Shown here piece after piece: positions 35,685-44,948 of a stretch of 64,000 nucleotides of DNA; positions within the stretch are counted from its first letter, which is position 1; each line of letters opens with the position of its first letter. The position numbers and the translations under genes were made by a program. The notes below the pieces were generated by a model. That model saw only the letters and a list, made by a program, of their open reading frames with translations. It did no database searches and was not told where the DNA came from. Source of the stretch: Streptomyces malaysiensis subsp. samsunensis (GTDB lineage: Bacteria > Actinomycetota > Actinomycetes > Streptomycetales > Streptomycetaceae); NCBI RefSeq assembly GCF_024519315.1, contig NZ_JANIIC010000012.1, positions 121,922 through 185,921 of the forward strand. Reading direction: 5' to 3'.

Positions 35685-35725
35685 TCGTGTACAGAACCAA
35701 TCGCATGGCGCTCTGTCAAGGGTTC
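35685..35725 (-). promoter_or_regulatory. Promoter candidate for the GH43-SGNH unit
   Basis: Minus strand: TTGACA (35719-35714) preceded by GAACCC and followed after 17-18 bases by TTCTGTA. The layout matches the promoter candidate at 26521-26560 in sequence and in distance to the operator (37 versus 35 bases). Confidence 0.5.
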
Positions 35726-35726
35726 G

Positions 35727-36070
35727 CGCAGTCATCGGCCCGGGCGCAGTCCGGGCCGAGCGTGCCCTTCACCGGCTCCGCTCGCCCGCCCCCGCGTGGC
35801 CGGACACCGACGAGCTGAAGGTGCGGGCGACCGCGCGGCACAAGCCTGCCGTCGGTGAAGGCATTGCTCTCCCGAAGCTGCGGCGAAGCGAAAAGCAGCT
35901 CTCTGTAATCAGAGTGACGCTCTGTCAGGGAGAGTGAGGCGGGGCCCGGGGACTTCGCCGGCCTTCAGGACGGCGAAGTCGGCGTGGGCCTGCTCGACGG
36001 CTTCGGGGTACGCCTCGCGCTTGGCGACGTCATCCGCACCTCATCCTCGACGGACACCCGGTAGTACGCC
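35727..36070. other. Stretch without a supported gene
   Basis: About 340 bases between the GH43 promoter and the amidase fragment. It contains CAGAG-TGACG-CTCTG (35910-35924), a short inverted repeat, and on the minus strand a run that looks protein-like (K-R-E-A-Y-P-E-A-V) but has no start, so it may be a third relic. Confidence 0.35.
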
Positions 36071-36320
36071 CTACCTCGGTTCCTGGAAGCCGCCGATCTT
36101 CTGCTCGAGCAGTTCGGCCAGCCGCAACGGGGTGCGGTCCTCGAACATCGGACCGATGAGCTGCACTCCCATCGGCAGGCCATCGGAGGTCCGGCCCGCT
36201 GGTATGGCGGTGGCGGGCAGGCCGGGCATGGTGGCCAGACCAGCCCAGACGAGCTGGTCGAAGTACGGGTACTCGACGCCGTCGATGTCGATCCGGCGTT
36301 CCAGCGGATTGGGGTTGTGG
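36071..36320 (-). pseudogene. Amidase-signature enzyme, C-terminal fragment
   Basis: In a minus-strand frame ending with TAG at 36071 the sequence reads [37 protein letters not shown] and [14 protein letters not shown]. This is the last ~80 residues of an amidase/GatA-family protein, well past the catalytic Ser-cis-Ser-Lys part. Upstream it is joined directly to the N-terminus of a ribose-type ABC ATPase in another frame. Confidence 0.8.
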
Positions 36321-36501
36321 TCGCGTCGTCCGCGTCGTACACACCGGCCAGGATCTTCACCAGGGTGCTCTTGCCACTGCCGTTGTGGCCCAGCAGGGCC
36401 ACGACCTCGCCGGAGGAGACGGTCAACGACACGTCCCGGAGGGCCCTGACACCAGGGAACGTCTTGCTGAGTCCCCTGACCCGCAGCAGAGGTCTGCTCA
36501 T
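36321..36501 (-). pseudogene. Ribose/monosaccharide-type ABC ATPase, N-terminal fragment
   Basis: ATG at 36501 after AAGAGGCATCC. About 60 residues of an RbsA-type ATPase: [14 protein letters not shown], Walker [10 protein letters not shown], and I-L-A-G-V-Y. It breaks off after D-A-D-D-A at the junction with the amidase fragment; the frame then continues as nonsense to 35965. It lies 31 bases downstream of an intact periplasmic-binding-protein gene, so an importer operon has lost its ATPase and permease. Confidence 0.85.
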
Positions 36502-36532
36502 GGATGCCTCTTCCTCATGTGGGAGCGAGCCG

Positions 36533-37663
36533 TCACGACGCCGCGGACCAGAGTGCCGCGAAGCGCTTGGCGTAGTCCGGGTAGGCCACCCAGCTGTGGC
36601 TGACGTCGCCCGTCAACTCCTTGCGGGTGAGGAACTGCTGAGGGATGACATCGGCGACAGCGCCGGGAGCGGGCTTCTGACCGGTCGACAGGCGTGCCAG
36701 GGAGTCCATGAGCGTCCAGGCGATCACCGGAAGGTCGCTGCCCAGACCCGCGGAGAAGTCACCGTCCTTGATGTACTGGAGCGACAGCGGGTCCGGAGAG
36801 TTGGCGATCACCTCGACGGACAGGCCGGCCGTCTTGAGCGCGGCCGGGAGACCGGCCGCCTGCTCTCCCACCGCGAAGACGGCCGTCTCGGTGTCGGGGT
36901 TGGCCTGGAGGTCGTCCACCACGACGCTGGGTGCCGTGGTCCCGAACGCAGCGGCCGGGATCTTGGCTGTGCGCACCTTGCAGCGCGGACAGAGTGTGGC
37001 GATCTCGGACACGAACCGCTTCTGCAAGAGGTTGGAGAACGCGAGTTCGGGGGTGTTGTAGAAGACGACGTTCGTGTCGTTTCCGTGCTGTGTGATCACA
37101 TAGTCGGCGAGGAGTTCGGCGCTTCGATTGATCGCGTCTGTATCGAACGCGGCAACCGGGATCTTCGATCTGTCCGTCCCGGTGATTCCCGCGGTCACGA
37201 CGGGGATGTGTGCGGCATTGAGCTTGTCGAGGCTCGCCTGCCACAGCAGCATGGGGATGGCCGGCACAAAGACACCGTCATACTTGTCCTGCACAATGGT
37301 GTCGAACGCGCCGGCCACACTGTCCGCGGCCATGGTGGCCTTGATGCGGGTCAGCTTCACCCCCAGGGCCTTTGCCGCCGGCTTGGCGAGCGTGTAGAAG
37401 AGTCCGCAAATCGTCGTGCCGCAGTCCACCAAGGCGATGCGCTTGCCGGTCGGCTTCCGAACCAGAGGAGTGTCGATCGGAAAGGGGCTGGGATGCCCCA
37501 CGTAGCCCGCGATCGCCGCCTTGGCCCGTTTGATATCAGCCGTCGGGCCGGCGGCACCGCCGCCGCTCTGGGAGCTGCTGGCCGCGCCGCCGCATGCGGA
37601 AAGCGTGAGGCATATCGCGGCAGCCATGGCGGCGATCTTCGCGCCCAAGGTTGGTGCCTTCAT
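36533..37663 (-). CDS. Periplasmic-binding lipoprotein of a ribose-type (CUT2) ABC importer
   Basis: ATG at 37663 after AGAGGACCGAT; the long upstream frame is not supported. 376 aa. Lipobox L-T-L-S-A-C-G near residue 24. The fold pattern is LacI/ribose-binding-like: [36 protein letters not shown], and [16 protein letters not shown]. Two cysteine pairs (D-C-G-T-T-I-C and L-C-P-R-C) are unusual. The gene looks complete, but the downstream ATPase is truncated and no permease follows, so it may be an orphan. Confidence 0.82.
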   Translation of the reverse strand: MKAPTLGAKIAAMAAAICLTLSACGGAASSSQSGGGAAGPTADIKRAKAAIAGYVGHPSPFPIDTPLVRKPTGKRIALVDCGTTICGLFYTLAKPAAKALGVKLTRIKATMAADSVAGAFDTIVQDKYDGVFVPAIPMLLWQASLDKLNAAHIPVVTAGITGTDRSKIPVAAFDTDAINRSAELLADYVITQHGNDTNVVFYNTPELAFSNLLQKRFVSEIATLCPRCKVRTAKIPAAAFGTTAPSVVVDDLQANPDTETAVFAVGEQAAGLPAALKTAGLSVEVIANSPDPLSLQYIKDGDFSAGLGSDLPVIAWTLMDSLARLSTGQKPAPGAVADVIPQQFLTRKELTGDVSHSWVAYPDYAKRFAALWSAAS

Positions 37664-38075
37664 ATCGGTCCTCTTGGGTTGGGTGGTATCAGCCACGAAA
37701 ATGGGAGGCAGTTGCCGGCCGCGGAGCGGGATTGCGTACGTTCTCCGCATGGCCCTGTGGGTGACGCAAGAATGGCGGACGGTCTCGTATCGGAATAGAC
37801 CGAATATGTTGATGTCACTCATCACTGCTACTGATGCCTGAGCGAAGGTGAGAGTGGAGAAGCGGGTGAGGCTGCCCGTCGTCGTGCTTCTGGTTCGGCG
37901 AGCCTTTGGCGCCCTGGTCCGGGCCGCGCCGTACCCCCCGGTGATCCACGCCCCGCTGGCGCCGATGGACCGCCTCCCCCGGGGCTGACGGCCGTCTGAC
38001 CGGCCCAACGCGCCACGAAGCCTCATATAGTAAGAACTGGAATCAAACGGCTTTCCTGGAACAGCAGGGGCATCC
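37664..38075. other. Divergent intergenic region
   Basis: About 410 bases between the binding-protein gene and the SpoIIE-type phosphatase gene, holding both promoters. There is a short AT-rich patch (CTCATATAGTAAGAAC) about 55 bases before the phosphatase start that could be its promoter. I see no gene. Confidence 0.45.
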
Positions 38076-40601
38076 ATGGACGAGGCCACCTGCGCGCGGC
38101 TGCGCACCATGATCAAGGCGGGCGAGGAGCTGGCCGACTCCGAGCTGGCCGCCTTCACGCTCGACGCCGCCGTGACGGAGTCCGGCGGGCTGGGCGGCAT
38201 GGTGCATCTGCGCGTCCCCGGCACCCGGCGGCTGGTGCTGGTCGCGGCGCACGGGCTGGCGCGTACGGTGGCCCGAGCCCGGGACTGGGCCGAGCTCACG
38301 GAGGGCGGCCCCAGCGCCCCGGCCCGGGCCACGGCACTGCGCGTGATGCGCTGGGCGCCCGGGAGCGGCCGGGGCGGTACGGTCCCGGCGCTGCCCGGCG
38401 CCGGCGGGCTGCTGGCCGTCCCGCTGCTCCCGGCCGCGGACGGCAGCGGCGGCGCGGCGCTGGGCGCGCTGTCCGTGCTGGCCGCCCAGAAGCCCCCGCC
38501 GCGGCGGCGCGCGGCCGTCGAGGAGCTGGCCGCCTGGGCGGGCCCGCGGCTGCGGCCCCCCGACCGGGCACTGGCCGACCAGGCAGCAGCCGAGGGCCCG
38601 GCGGGCCCCGTCGCGGCCGACGCCCCGGTGGCCCGCATCCTGCGGCAGATGACCGACGCACTGTTCACCGTCGACCGCGACTGGCGGCTCACCTTCGTCA
38701 GCCGCGGCGCCGAGCGGCTGCTCGGCGGCTTCCGCACCCCGCTCGGCCGCGTCCTGTGGGACGTACTGGCCGACCTGGGGATCGACTCCGCCGAACCGGA
38801 TCTCCGGACGCGCTACCTGCGGGCCGTCGCCGACGCCGCCCCGGCCGGCTTCGACGTCCACTGGCCCACCGACCGGCGCTGGTACCGGATGCGGCTGGTC
38901 CCGGTGGTCGACGGGCTCACCGTGTACGCCGCCGACATCACCGAGCGTCGGCTGCGCGAGGCCGGGCAGGCCGCCGCCGAACGCGCCGCGGTCCAGCGCA
39001 CCGCCCGGGTCACCGAGCTGACCACCGCCCTCGCCGAGGCCCTGACCATGCGCGATGTGGTGGACGCGATCGCCCAGCGGGTGCTGCCACCATTCGGCGC
39101 CTCCGGGTTCGTGGTCCAGCTGATCGAGGGGAACATCATCCGGATCGCCGGGTCGGTCGGCTATGGGCGGGACTTCCTCGACACCTTCGACGGCTCCTCC
39201 GTCGAAGACGTCTCCCCGGTCTCCGAGGTGTACCACAGCCGTCGGCCGGTCTTCATCGACTCACCCGAGGAGTACATCGCGCGCTATCCATCGATGGGCT
39301 GGCGCCCGTCCGCGGCCGCCAAGTCCGCCTGGGCCTTCCTCCCGCTGATGGTCTCCGGCCGCGCCATCGGCTGCCAGGTCATCTCCTTCGCCGAGCCGCG
39401 CCACCTCAACGGCGAGGAGCGGGCGCTGCTCACCGCGCTCAGCGGGCTGACGGCCCAGGCCATCGAACGGGCCCGGCTGTACGACACCGAGCACACCCGG
39501 GCCAAGGAGCTCCAGCGCGGACTGCTGCCGCGCGGCCTGCCCGCGCTGCGCTCGGTCACTGCCGCCGCCCGCTATCTGCCCGCGAGCGAGGGCATCGACG
39601 TGGGCGGCGACTGGTACGACGTGATCCCGCTGTCCGGCGCCCGGGTGGCGCTGGTCGTCGGCGATGTGATGGGGCACGGGCTGGCCGAGGCGGCCACCAT
39701 GGGGCGGCTGCGGACCGCCGTGCACACCCTCGCCGACCTCGACGTCCCGCCCGCCGAACTGCTCACCCGGCTGAACGACCTGGTCAGCGATCTCGGCGAC
39801 GACTTCTACGCGACCTGTCTGTACGCGGTGTACGACCCGGTCGCGGGGCGCTGCGTCTTCGCCCGCGCCGGACATCCGCCGCCCGCGGTGGTACGCCCCG
39901 GGGAGCCCGTCCGGTTCCCCGGCCTCACCCCCGACCCACCGCTGGGCGCGGCGCTGCCGCCGTTCGAGACGGTCGAGGTCGAGCTGCCCGCGGGCAGTCT
40001 GCTGGTGCTCTACACCGACGGGCTGGTCGAGTCCGTCAACCAGGACATCCACCGCGGGATGCGGCATCTGGCGAGCGCGCTGTCCGTCGCGTCGAGCCGC
40101 CTGGGGGCCGCGCCCGGCCCGGCCGGGCTGGAGCGGATGTGCGACGAGGTGCTGGCCGAGCTGCTGCCGGAGAAGCAGCGGACGGCGGACGACGCCGCGC
40201 TGCTGATCGCCCGGCCCCACGCCCTCGCACCCGGTGATGTCGCGGTGTGGTGCCTGCCGGACGGGCCGATCGCGGCGGGCGAGGGCCGGGAACACGTCCG
40301 CGAGCAGTTGGACCGCTGGGACCTCGAACCGCTGGTCATCACCGCCGAACTGCTGGTCAGCGAGTTGGTGGGCAATGCCATCCGGCACGGCAAGGGCCCG
40401 TTCCGGCTGCGGCTGCTGCGCGGTGACGGGCTGATCTGCGAGGTGTCCGACACCAGCCCCACCACGCCCCGGATCCGCCATGCCTCCGAGACCGACGAGG
40501 GCGGGCGGGGGCTACAGCTGATAGCCGCCCTCTCCCAGCGCTGGGGCACCCGCTACACGGCCGAGGGCAAGTGCATCTGGACCGAACAGCCCCTGCCGTG
40601 A
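38076..40601 (+). CDS. Multidomain PP2C (SpoIIE-type) phosphatase with PAS, GAF and anti-sigma kinase-like domains
   Basis: ATG at 38076 behind CAGGGGCATCC. 841 aa. N-terminal ~170 residues look like a degenerate GAF; PAS at about 185-290 (L-F-T-V-D-R-D-W-R-L-T-F-V-S-R); GAF at about 315-465; SpoIIE/PP2C at about 500-690 with G-G-D-W-Y-D-V and G-D-V-M-G-H-G metal-binding motifs, A-R-A-G-H-P-P, Y-T-D-G-L-V-E; HATPase_c at about 715-835 with the N box E-L-V-G-N-A-I-R-H-G and a G box E-G-G-R-G-L-Q. In Streptomyces such proteins tune anti-sigma/anti-anti-sigma partner switching in response to redox, light or ligands. No partner genes are adjacent. Confidence 0.92.
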   Translation: MDEATCARLRTMIKAGEELADSELAAFTLDAAVTESGGLGGMVHLRVPGTRRLVLVAAHGLARTVARARDWAELTEGGPSAPARATALRVMRWAPGSGRGGTVPALPGAGGLLAVPLLPAADGSGGAALGALSVLAAQKPPPRRRAAVEELAAWAGPRLRPPDRALADQAAAEGPAGPVAADAPVARILRQMTDALFTVDRDWRLTFVSRGAERLLGGFRTPLGRVLWDVLADLGIDSAEPDLRTRYLRAVADAAPAGFDVHWPTDRRWYRMRLVPVVDGLTVYAADITERRLREAGQAAAERAAVQRTARVTELTTALAEALTMRDVVDAIAQRVLPPFGASGFVVQLIEGNIIRIAGSVGYGRDFLDTFDGSSVEDVSPVSEVYHSRRPVFIDSPEEYIARYPSMGWRPSAAAKSAWAFLPLMVSGRAIGCQVISFAEPRHLNGEERALLTALSGLTAQAIERARLYDTEHTRAKELQRGLLPRGLPALRSVTAAARYLPASEGIDVGGDWYDVIPLSGARVALVVGDVMGHGLAEAATMGRLRTAVHTLADLDVPPAELLTRLNDLVSDLGDDFYATCLYAVYDPVAGRCVFARAGHPPPAVVRPGEPVRFPGLTPDPPLGAALPPFETVEVELPAGSLLVLYTDGLVESVNQDIHRGMRHLASALSVASSRLGAAPGPAGLERMCDEVLAELLPEKQRTADDAALLIARPHALAPGDVAVWCLPDGPIAAGEGREHVREQLDRWDLEPLVITAELLVSELVGNAIRHGKGPFRLRLLRGDGLICEVSDTSPTTPRIRHASETDEGGRGLQLIAALSQRWGTRYTAEGKCIWTEQPLP

Positions 40602-40797
40602 AGGCCCTGGCTTGATCTTTGACGTCCGGCGTCGAATGGTACGTCGAGCTTGATCACCGGTTCCGTAACCGCCGTACACCGAAGCGGCCCTTATCTGAAC
40701 ATGTGCTCCGGCCAAGGGACATACACGTCCGGCACGGAGGCTGGCAGGACGGCCGCGAAGCGGGTCAGGGGCCGATGGAGCCGGATGGACCTTTCGG

Positions 40798-41361
40798 TCA
40801 AGAGGCGCCGGCGCCGCTCAGGAAGAGGCTCGATACCGCGGCGGCGGTCTCCTCGATCCCCCTGCGCCCGCTGGCCGTCGTCTCGAGTGCTCCCGTGATC
40901 AGGCCCGAGAACAGGTCCATGAGGACATCGGAAGGGAAGTTCTCCCGCACGGAGCCGGCCACGACGGCGCGGTCGAACAGCGCGCGGATCGGCTCGATCA
41001 CCTTGGCATGGGCGTCGGGGTAGGCGCCGATGTACTTCGCGCTGTCTCCGCCCAACGCTTTGTACTTGCTTCCCGTGGCGATCATGCCACGTGCCAGGCG
41101 AGCGATCGCCTCTTCGAACGGGACCGCTTCGAGGTCGGCTTCCTCGATCCGTACCGCGAGCTCCTGAACGCTCGCCGCGGTCATGGCCCGGAGCAGCTTC
41201 TCGCGGTTGGGGAAGTAACGGTAGAGAGTCGCGCGTGCGATTCCGGCGGCGCGGGCGATCTCCTCCATGGTCGCGGCCTCGCCACGCTCGGCAAGCACTG
41301 TCGCCGCGCTGTCGATGATCGCGGCTTCGGTGAGGTCGCGTAGCACTTCGCCCTTGGTCAT
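40798..41361 (-). CDS. TetR-family regulator of the adjoining catabolic cluster
   Basis: ATG at 41361 after CAGGGAAA. 187 aa. Helix-turn-helix A-T-M-E-E-I-A-R-A-A-G-I-A-R-A-T-L-Y-R-Y-F-P (residues 29-50), then a TetR C-terminal helical ligand domain. It is divergent from the small monooxygenase-like gene, with two palindromes in the 111-base gap, so autoregulation and control of the catabolic genes are likely. Confidence 0.92.
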   Translation of the reverse strand: MTKGEVLRDLTEAAIIDSAATVLAERGEAATMEEIARAAGIARATLYRYFPNREKLLRAMTAASVQELAVRIEEADLEAVPFEEAIARLARGMIATGSKYKALGGDSAKYIGAYPDAHAKVIEPIRALFDRAVVAGSVRENFPSDVLMDLFSGLITGALETTASGRRGIEETAAAVSSLFLSGAGAS

Positions 41362-41389
41362 TTTCCCTGATCCTCAACGTCGGTCAGCC

Positions 41390-41402
41390 GAGATCGTATC
41401 TC
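41390..41402. promoter_or_regulatory. Palindrome next to the TetR start
   Basis: GAGAT-CGT-ATCTC, 28 bases upstream of the TetR start; a candidate operator half of a pair with the site at 41427. Confidence 0.5.
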
Positions 41403-41426
41403 AGATTGACATGAGTGTCGAGCAAT

Positions 41427-41442
41427 GAGACATTGATGTCTC
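41427..41442. promoter_or_regulatory. TetR-type operator candidate
   Basis: GAGACAT-TG-ATGTCTC, a perfect 16-bp palindrome midway between the divergent TetR and monooxygenase-like genes. Confidence 0.65.
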
Positions 41443-41472
41443 GTTACGGGACGCACATGGAAGGGCCTCTTT

Positions 41473-41760
41473 ATGTTCGCTCGGGTTCAGAATTTTCACC
41501 AACCGGCCGAGAAACTTGACGAGCTCACGGCGTTCATGCGGAAGCAACTCCCGACCGCGCCTGACCTTTCGGGCTTCAAAGCCATCTACTTCCTCACCGA
41601 CCGCGACAACGAGAGGGCCTTGTTGATCTCCCTCTGGGAGACCGAGGAAGGCGCGCGCCACCCGGAGGGGCACGCCGCGGTGCGTGAGCGCACCGCGGCG
41701 GAAACCGGCGTCGAGTCGCCACCGGCTGAGGTGTTCGAGGTGGCACTCCAGGCTTCCTGA
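41473..41760 (+). CDS. Small antibiotic-biosynthesis-monooxygenase-like (ABM/dimeric alpha-beta barrel) protein
   Basis: ATG at 41473 with GGAAGGGCC about 15 bases before it. 95 aa, consistent with a ferredoxin-like fold: M-F-A-R-V-Q-N-F, helix K-L-D-E-L-T-A-F-M-R-K-Q, strand F-K-A-I-Y-F-L-T-D-R, strand A-L-L-I-S-L-W-E-T-E-E. Such domains act as cofactor-less oxygenases or as small sensors of reactive compounds. Divergent TetR and operator-like sites suggest induction by a substrate. Its stop codon abuts, in the same frame, the broken acetoacetyl-CoA synthetase. Confidence 0.78.
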   Translation: MFARVQNFHQPAEKLDELTAFMRKQLPTAPDLSGFKAIYFLTDRDNERALLISLWETEEGARHPEGHAAVRERTAAETGVESPPAEVFEVALQAS

Positions 41761-42996
41761 AGCGGCCCTGCACACGTCGAGCCGGTCTTCGAGCAACTGC
41801 CGTTCGACCACCCTCTGTGGGTTCTGTACTCCTCGGGCACCACCGGCCCTCCCAAAGCCATCGTGCACAGCCACGGGGGCATCACCATCGAGCATCTCAA
41901 GCAGGCCGGCCTCCATCTCGACCTCGGCCCCGGCGAGCGGTTCTACTGGTACACCTCGACCGGCTGGATGATGTGGAACTATCTGCTGGCCGGTCTGCTG
42001 GTGGGCGCGAGCATCGTCACACATGACGGCAGTCCTCGATACCCGGCCGCCGACGCGCAGTGGCGCGTCGCCGCTGACACCGGTGCCACGGTGTCCGGCA
42101 CCTCCGCCGCCTACGTCATGGCCTGCCGCAAGGCCGGCGTCCACCCCGGTCGCGACCTCGACCTCGCCGGTCTGCGCACCGTCGGCACCACAGGGTCTCC
42201 CCTGCCACCGGACGGCTTCCGATGGATCTACGACGAGATCGGTTCGGACGTCTGGCTCGTCTCCATGAGCGGCGGCACCGACGTCTGCGGCTCGTTCGTC
42301 GGCGGTGTGCCTACGCTCCCGGTCCACCTCGGTGAGATCCAGGCACCGAACCTGGGCGTCGCCGTCGAGTCCTGGAGCCCGGACGGCAAGCCGGTCGTGG
42401 ACGAGGTCGGCGAACTGGTCGTCACCAAGCCGACGCCGTCCATGCCGCTGTACTTCTGGAACGACCCGGACGGCCGCCGCTACCACGCCAGCTACTTCGA
42501 CATGTTCCCCGGCGTCTGGCGGCACGGGGACTGGATCACCCACACCTGTCGCGGGTCGGTCGTCATCCACGGGCGTTCCGACTCCACCCTCAATCGGCAG
42601 GGTGTGCGGATGGGCTCCTCGGACATCTACGAAGTCGTGGAGCGCCTGCCGCAGATCGAGGAGTCGCTCGTCATCGGGCTGGAACAGCCGGACGGTGGCT
42701 ACTGGATGCCGCTTTTCGTGGTCCTCGCACAGGGTGCGACCCTCGACGACGACCTGCGCGGGGCCGTGACAGCCGCGCTGCGCACCGAGCTGTCACCGCG
42801 TCATGTGCCGGACGAGATCATCGCCGTACCCGCGGTCCCGCACACCCTCACCGGCAAACGCATCGAGGTGCCCGTCAAGCGGATCCTGGCCGGAGCCCGC
42901 GTGGACCAGGCGGTCAACCCGGCGTCCCTGGACCGCCCCGAGGCGCTCCACTTCTTCGAGCAGTACCGCCGGACCCGCCGCCAGGGCCGGACCTGA
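41761..42996 (+). pseudogene. Acetoacetyl-CoA synthetase, 5'-truncated
   Basis: Directly after the TGA of the small barrel gene, and in the same frame, about 412 codons encode the C-terminal two thirds of an acetoacetate-CoA ligase: F-D-H-P-L-W-V-L-Y-S-S-G-T-T-G (AMP-binding motif A3), G-W-M-M-W-N-Y-L, S-G-T-D-like S-G-G-T-D-V-C-G, H-G-D-W, G-R-S-D-S-T-L-N-R-Q-G-V-R-M-G, and the catalytic-lysine region L-T-G-K-R-I-E-V-P-V-K. About 240 residues of the N-terminus are missing. The first in-frame start (GTG 41863) lies inside the A3 motif and has no proper site. Probably inactive unless expressed by reinitiation. Confidence 0.82.
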
Positions 42997-43215
42997 GCGG
43001 CTGTCGTTCCCTGCTCCCCTGGGCCGCCGCCCGCTGACGCGACGTGGATGTACTCCCGTTCCCGGGCCGCCCCGTGCTTCCGCGCAGCGGAAGAGAGCCG
43101 GTTCCCGCTCAGCGGGAAAGTGGCAGTTCACAGCGGACTGGGAATCCATAGTGTCCTGACCGGAAGCTCGGAGGGACGAGCGGCTCATTACGACGATGTT
43201 TTCCGGAGAAGGCGC

Positions 43216-44385
43216 ATGAGCGAACACGAAGTACTGGCGGCGGTCGGTCAACTGCTTCCCGCGATACGAGAGCGGGCGTCTGACGCTGAGGCAAGGTGCT
43301 CCGTACCGGAGGCCACGATCAAGGAGCTTGCCGAAGCCGGGGTCTTCAGGCTGTTGCAGCCCCGGCTCTACGGCGGTTACGGCGCCGATCCGGTGGTCTT
43401 CTACTCCTGTCTGCGGGAGCTCGGCCGCGCCTGCGGTTCCACGGGATGGGTCGCGGGCGTGCTGGGGACCACCACCTGGCAGATGGCCCTCTTCGACCCT
43501 CAGGCGCAGGAGGATGTCTGGGGTGCCGACCGCGATGCCCGGTTGTGCGTGTCGCTGGCCCCGATGGGCAAGGTGACTCGCCTGGCGGACGGGTACCGGC
43601 TGTCGGGGCGGTGGGGCTTCTCCTCCGGGAGCGACCACACGGACTGGGCGATGGTCGGTGCCATCGTGCGCAACGACGACGGCAGCCCGCTGGAGATGCG
43701 CACTTTCCTCGTACCGCGCCGCGACTACCGCATCGACAGGGTGTGGGACACGGTGGGGCTGCGGGGCACGGGAAGCAACGACATCATCGTCGAGGACGCC
43801 TTCATCCCCGCGTACCGGACGATCGCCGCGGACCAGGTCGCGTCCTGGACCCGGCCCGGCCACGCGGTGAACCAGGAGCCGGTATACCGCCTCCCACTGG
43901 GTTCGATCTTCACTTCGGCCATTGCGACGCCCATCGTGGGCATGGCCGAGGCCGGCTACGAGGCGTATCTGACCGCCATGCGCAAGCGCATCCGCGCCTC
44001 GGGTGGCGGCCCCGTCTCCGAGGATCCCTTCGCGCAGGTCCGTGCCGCCCGCGCGGCGAGCGACATCGACGCCGCCTGGTTGCAGTTGAGCCGCAACATC
44101 AGCGACCTCTACGAGTGCGTCAAGCGCGGGGAGCAGCCCCCGATGCGGCTGCGCACCCGCCTGCGCCGCGATCAGGTGCTGGCCACCGAACGGGCCGTGA
44201 AGGCCGTGGACCTGCTGATGGACAACGCGGGCGGAGGCGCCATGCGCGCCGGGGGCAATGTGCTTCAGCGGGCCTGGCGTGACGTGCACACGGGTCGGGG
44301 CCACATCACCAATGACCCGGAGAAGGCGCTGGTGCTCTTCGGCCGGGAAGCGTTCGGTCTGGACGTCCGTGACCCCATGCTCTGA
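43216..44385 (+). CDS. Flavin-dependent monooxygenase, oxygenase component (HsaA/acyl-CoA dehydrogenase fold)
   Basis: ATG at 43216 after GGAGAAGGCGC; the in-frame start at 43048 is not supported. 389 aa. Pattern of group D flavin monooxygenases: A-E-A-G-V-F-R-L-L-Q-P-R-L-Y-G-G-Y-G, A-C-G-S-T-G-W-V-A-G-V, Y-R-L-S-G-R-W-G-F-S-S-G-S-D-H-T-D-W, D-T-V-G-L-R-G-T-G-S-N-D-I, and a C-terminal four-helix bundle with A-R-A-A-S-D-I-D and R-A-W-R-D-V-H-T-G-R-G-H. Such enzymes ortho-hydroxylate phenols using reduced flavin from a partner, here the next gene. The substrate is unknown. Confidence 0.9.
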   Translation: MSEHEVLAAVGQLLPAIRERASDAEARCSVPEATIKELAEAGVFRLLQPRLYGGYGADPVVFYSCLRELGRACGSTGWVAGVLGTTTWQMALFDPQAQEDVWGADRDARLCVSLAPMGKVTRLADGYRLSGRWGFSSGSDHTDWAMVGAIVRNDDGSPLEMRTFLVPRRDYRIDRVWDTVGLRGTGSNDIIVEDAFIPAYRTIAADQVASWTRPGHAVNQEPVYRLPLGSIFTSAIATPIVGMAEAGYEAYLTAMRKRIRASGGGPVSEDPFAQVRAARAASDIDAAWLQLSRNISDLYECVKRGEQPPMRLRTRLRRDQVLATERAVKAVDLLMDNAGGGAMRAGGNVLQRAWRDVHTGRGHITNDPEKALVLFGREAFGLDVRDPML

Positions 44386-44432
44386 CTCCCCACCGCCAAG
44401 TGCCCGTGACCACACCCGTACAGGAGGAGACC

Positions 44433-44945
44433 ATGAGCCATCAGATCGCGAACCGTGACGTCGGCCGCACCATTGACGAGCGTGAGTTCCGCACGACCAT
44501 GAGCCGTTTCGCCTCCGGGCTCACCATCGTGGCCGGCCTGGACAAGAAGGGCGAGCCCGCGGGGCTCACGTGCCAGTCCTTTTCCTCCCTCTCGATCGAA
44601 CCGCCGCTGATCCTGGTCTGCATCGGGCTGGGATCGGGAAGCTGGGCCCAGATCGAGCCCACCGGACGGTTCGGAGTCAGCATCCTCGCCGAGGAGCAGA
44701 AGGACATCTGCGCGGCACTGGGACGGCGGGCCGAGGACAAGTTCAGCTCCATCCCCTGGCGCGCCTCCCCCACCGGGGCCGTACACATCGACGGAGCGCT
44801 GGCCACGATCGACTGCCGGATCAGCGCCATCCACGAGGCCGGAGACCACATCGTGGTCATCGGCGAGGTGACCGACCTGTCCATGCGTGAGGACGGTACG
44901 CCGCTGCTGTTCTTCGGCGGCTCGTTCGGCAAAGGAGCGTTCTGA
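44433..44945 (+). CDS. Flavin reductase component (HsaB/HpaC-like)
   Basis: ATG at 44433 after AGGAGGAGACC. 170 aa with the flavin reductase-like barrel pattern: F-R-T-T-M-S-R-F-A-S-G-L-T-I-V, G-L-T-C-Q-S-F-S-S-L-S-I-E-P-P-L, F-G-V-S-I-L-A-E-E-Q, D-C-R-I-S-A-I-H-E-A-G-D-H. Supplies reduced FMN or FAD to the upstream oxygenase; the two are 47 bases apart and form a two-component system. Confidence 0.92.
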   Translation: MSHQIANRDVGRTIDEREFRTTMSRFASGLTIVAGLDKKGEPAGLTCQSFSSLSIEPPLILVCIGLGSGSWAQIEPTGRFGVSILAEEQKDICAALGRRAEDKFSSIPWRASPTGAVHIDGALATIDCRISAIHEAGDHIVVIGEVTDLSMREDGTPLLFFGGSFGKGAF

Positions 44946-44948
44946 ACC

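Noticed and set aside
40691..41377. A 228-codon minus-strand frame overlapping the TetR gene
   Set aside because: Arginine-rich shadow; the overlapping frame has a textbook TetR helix-turn-helix and a ribosome site.
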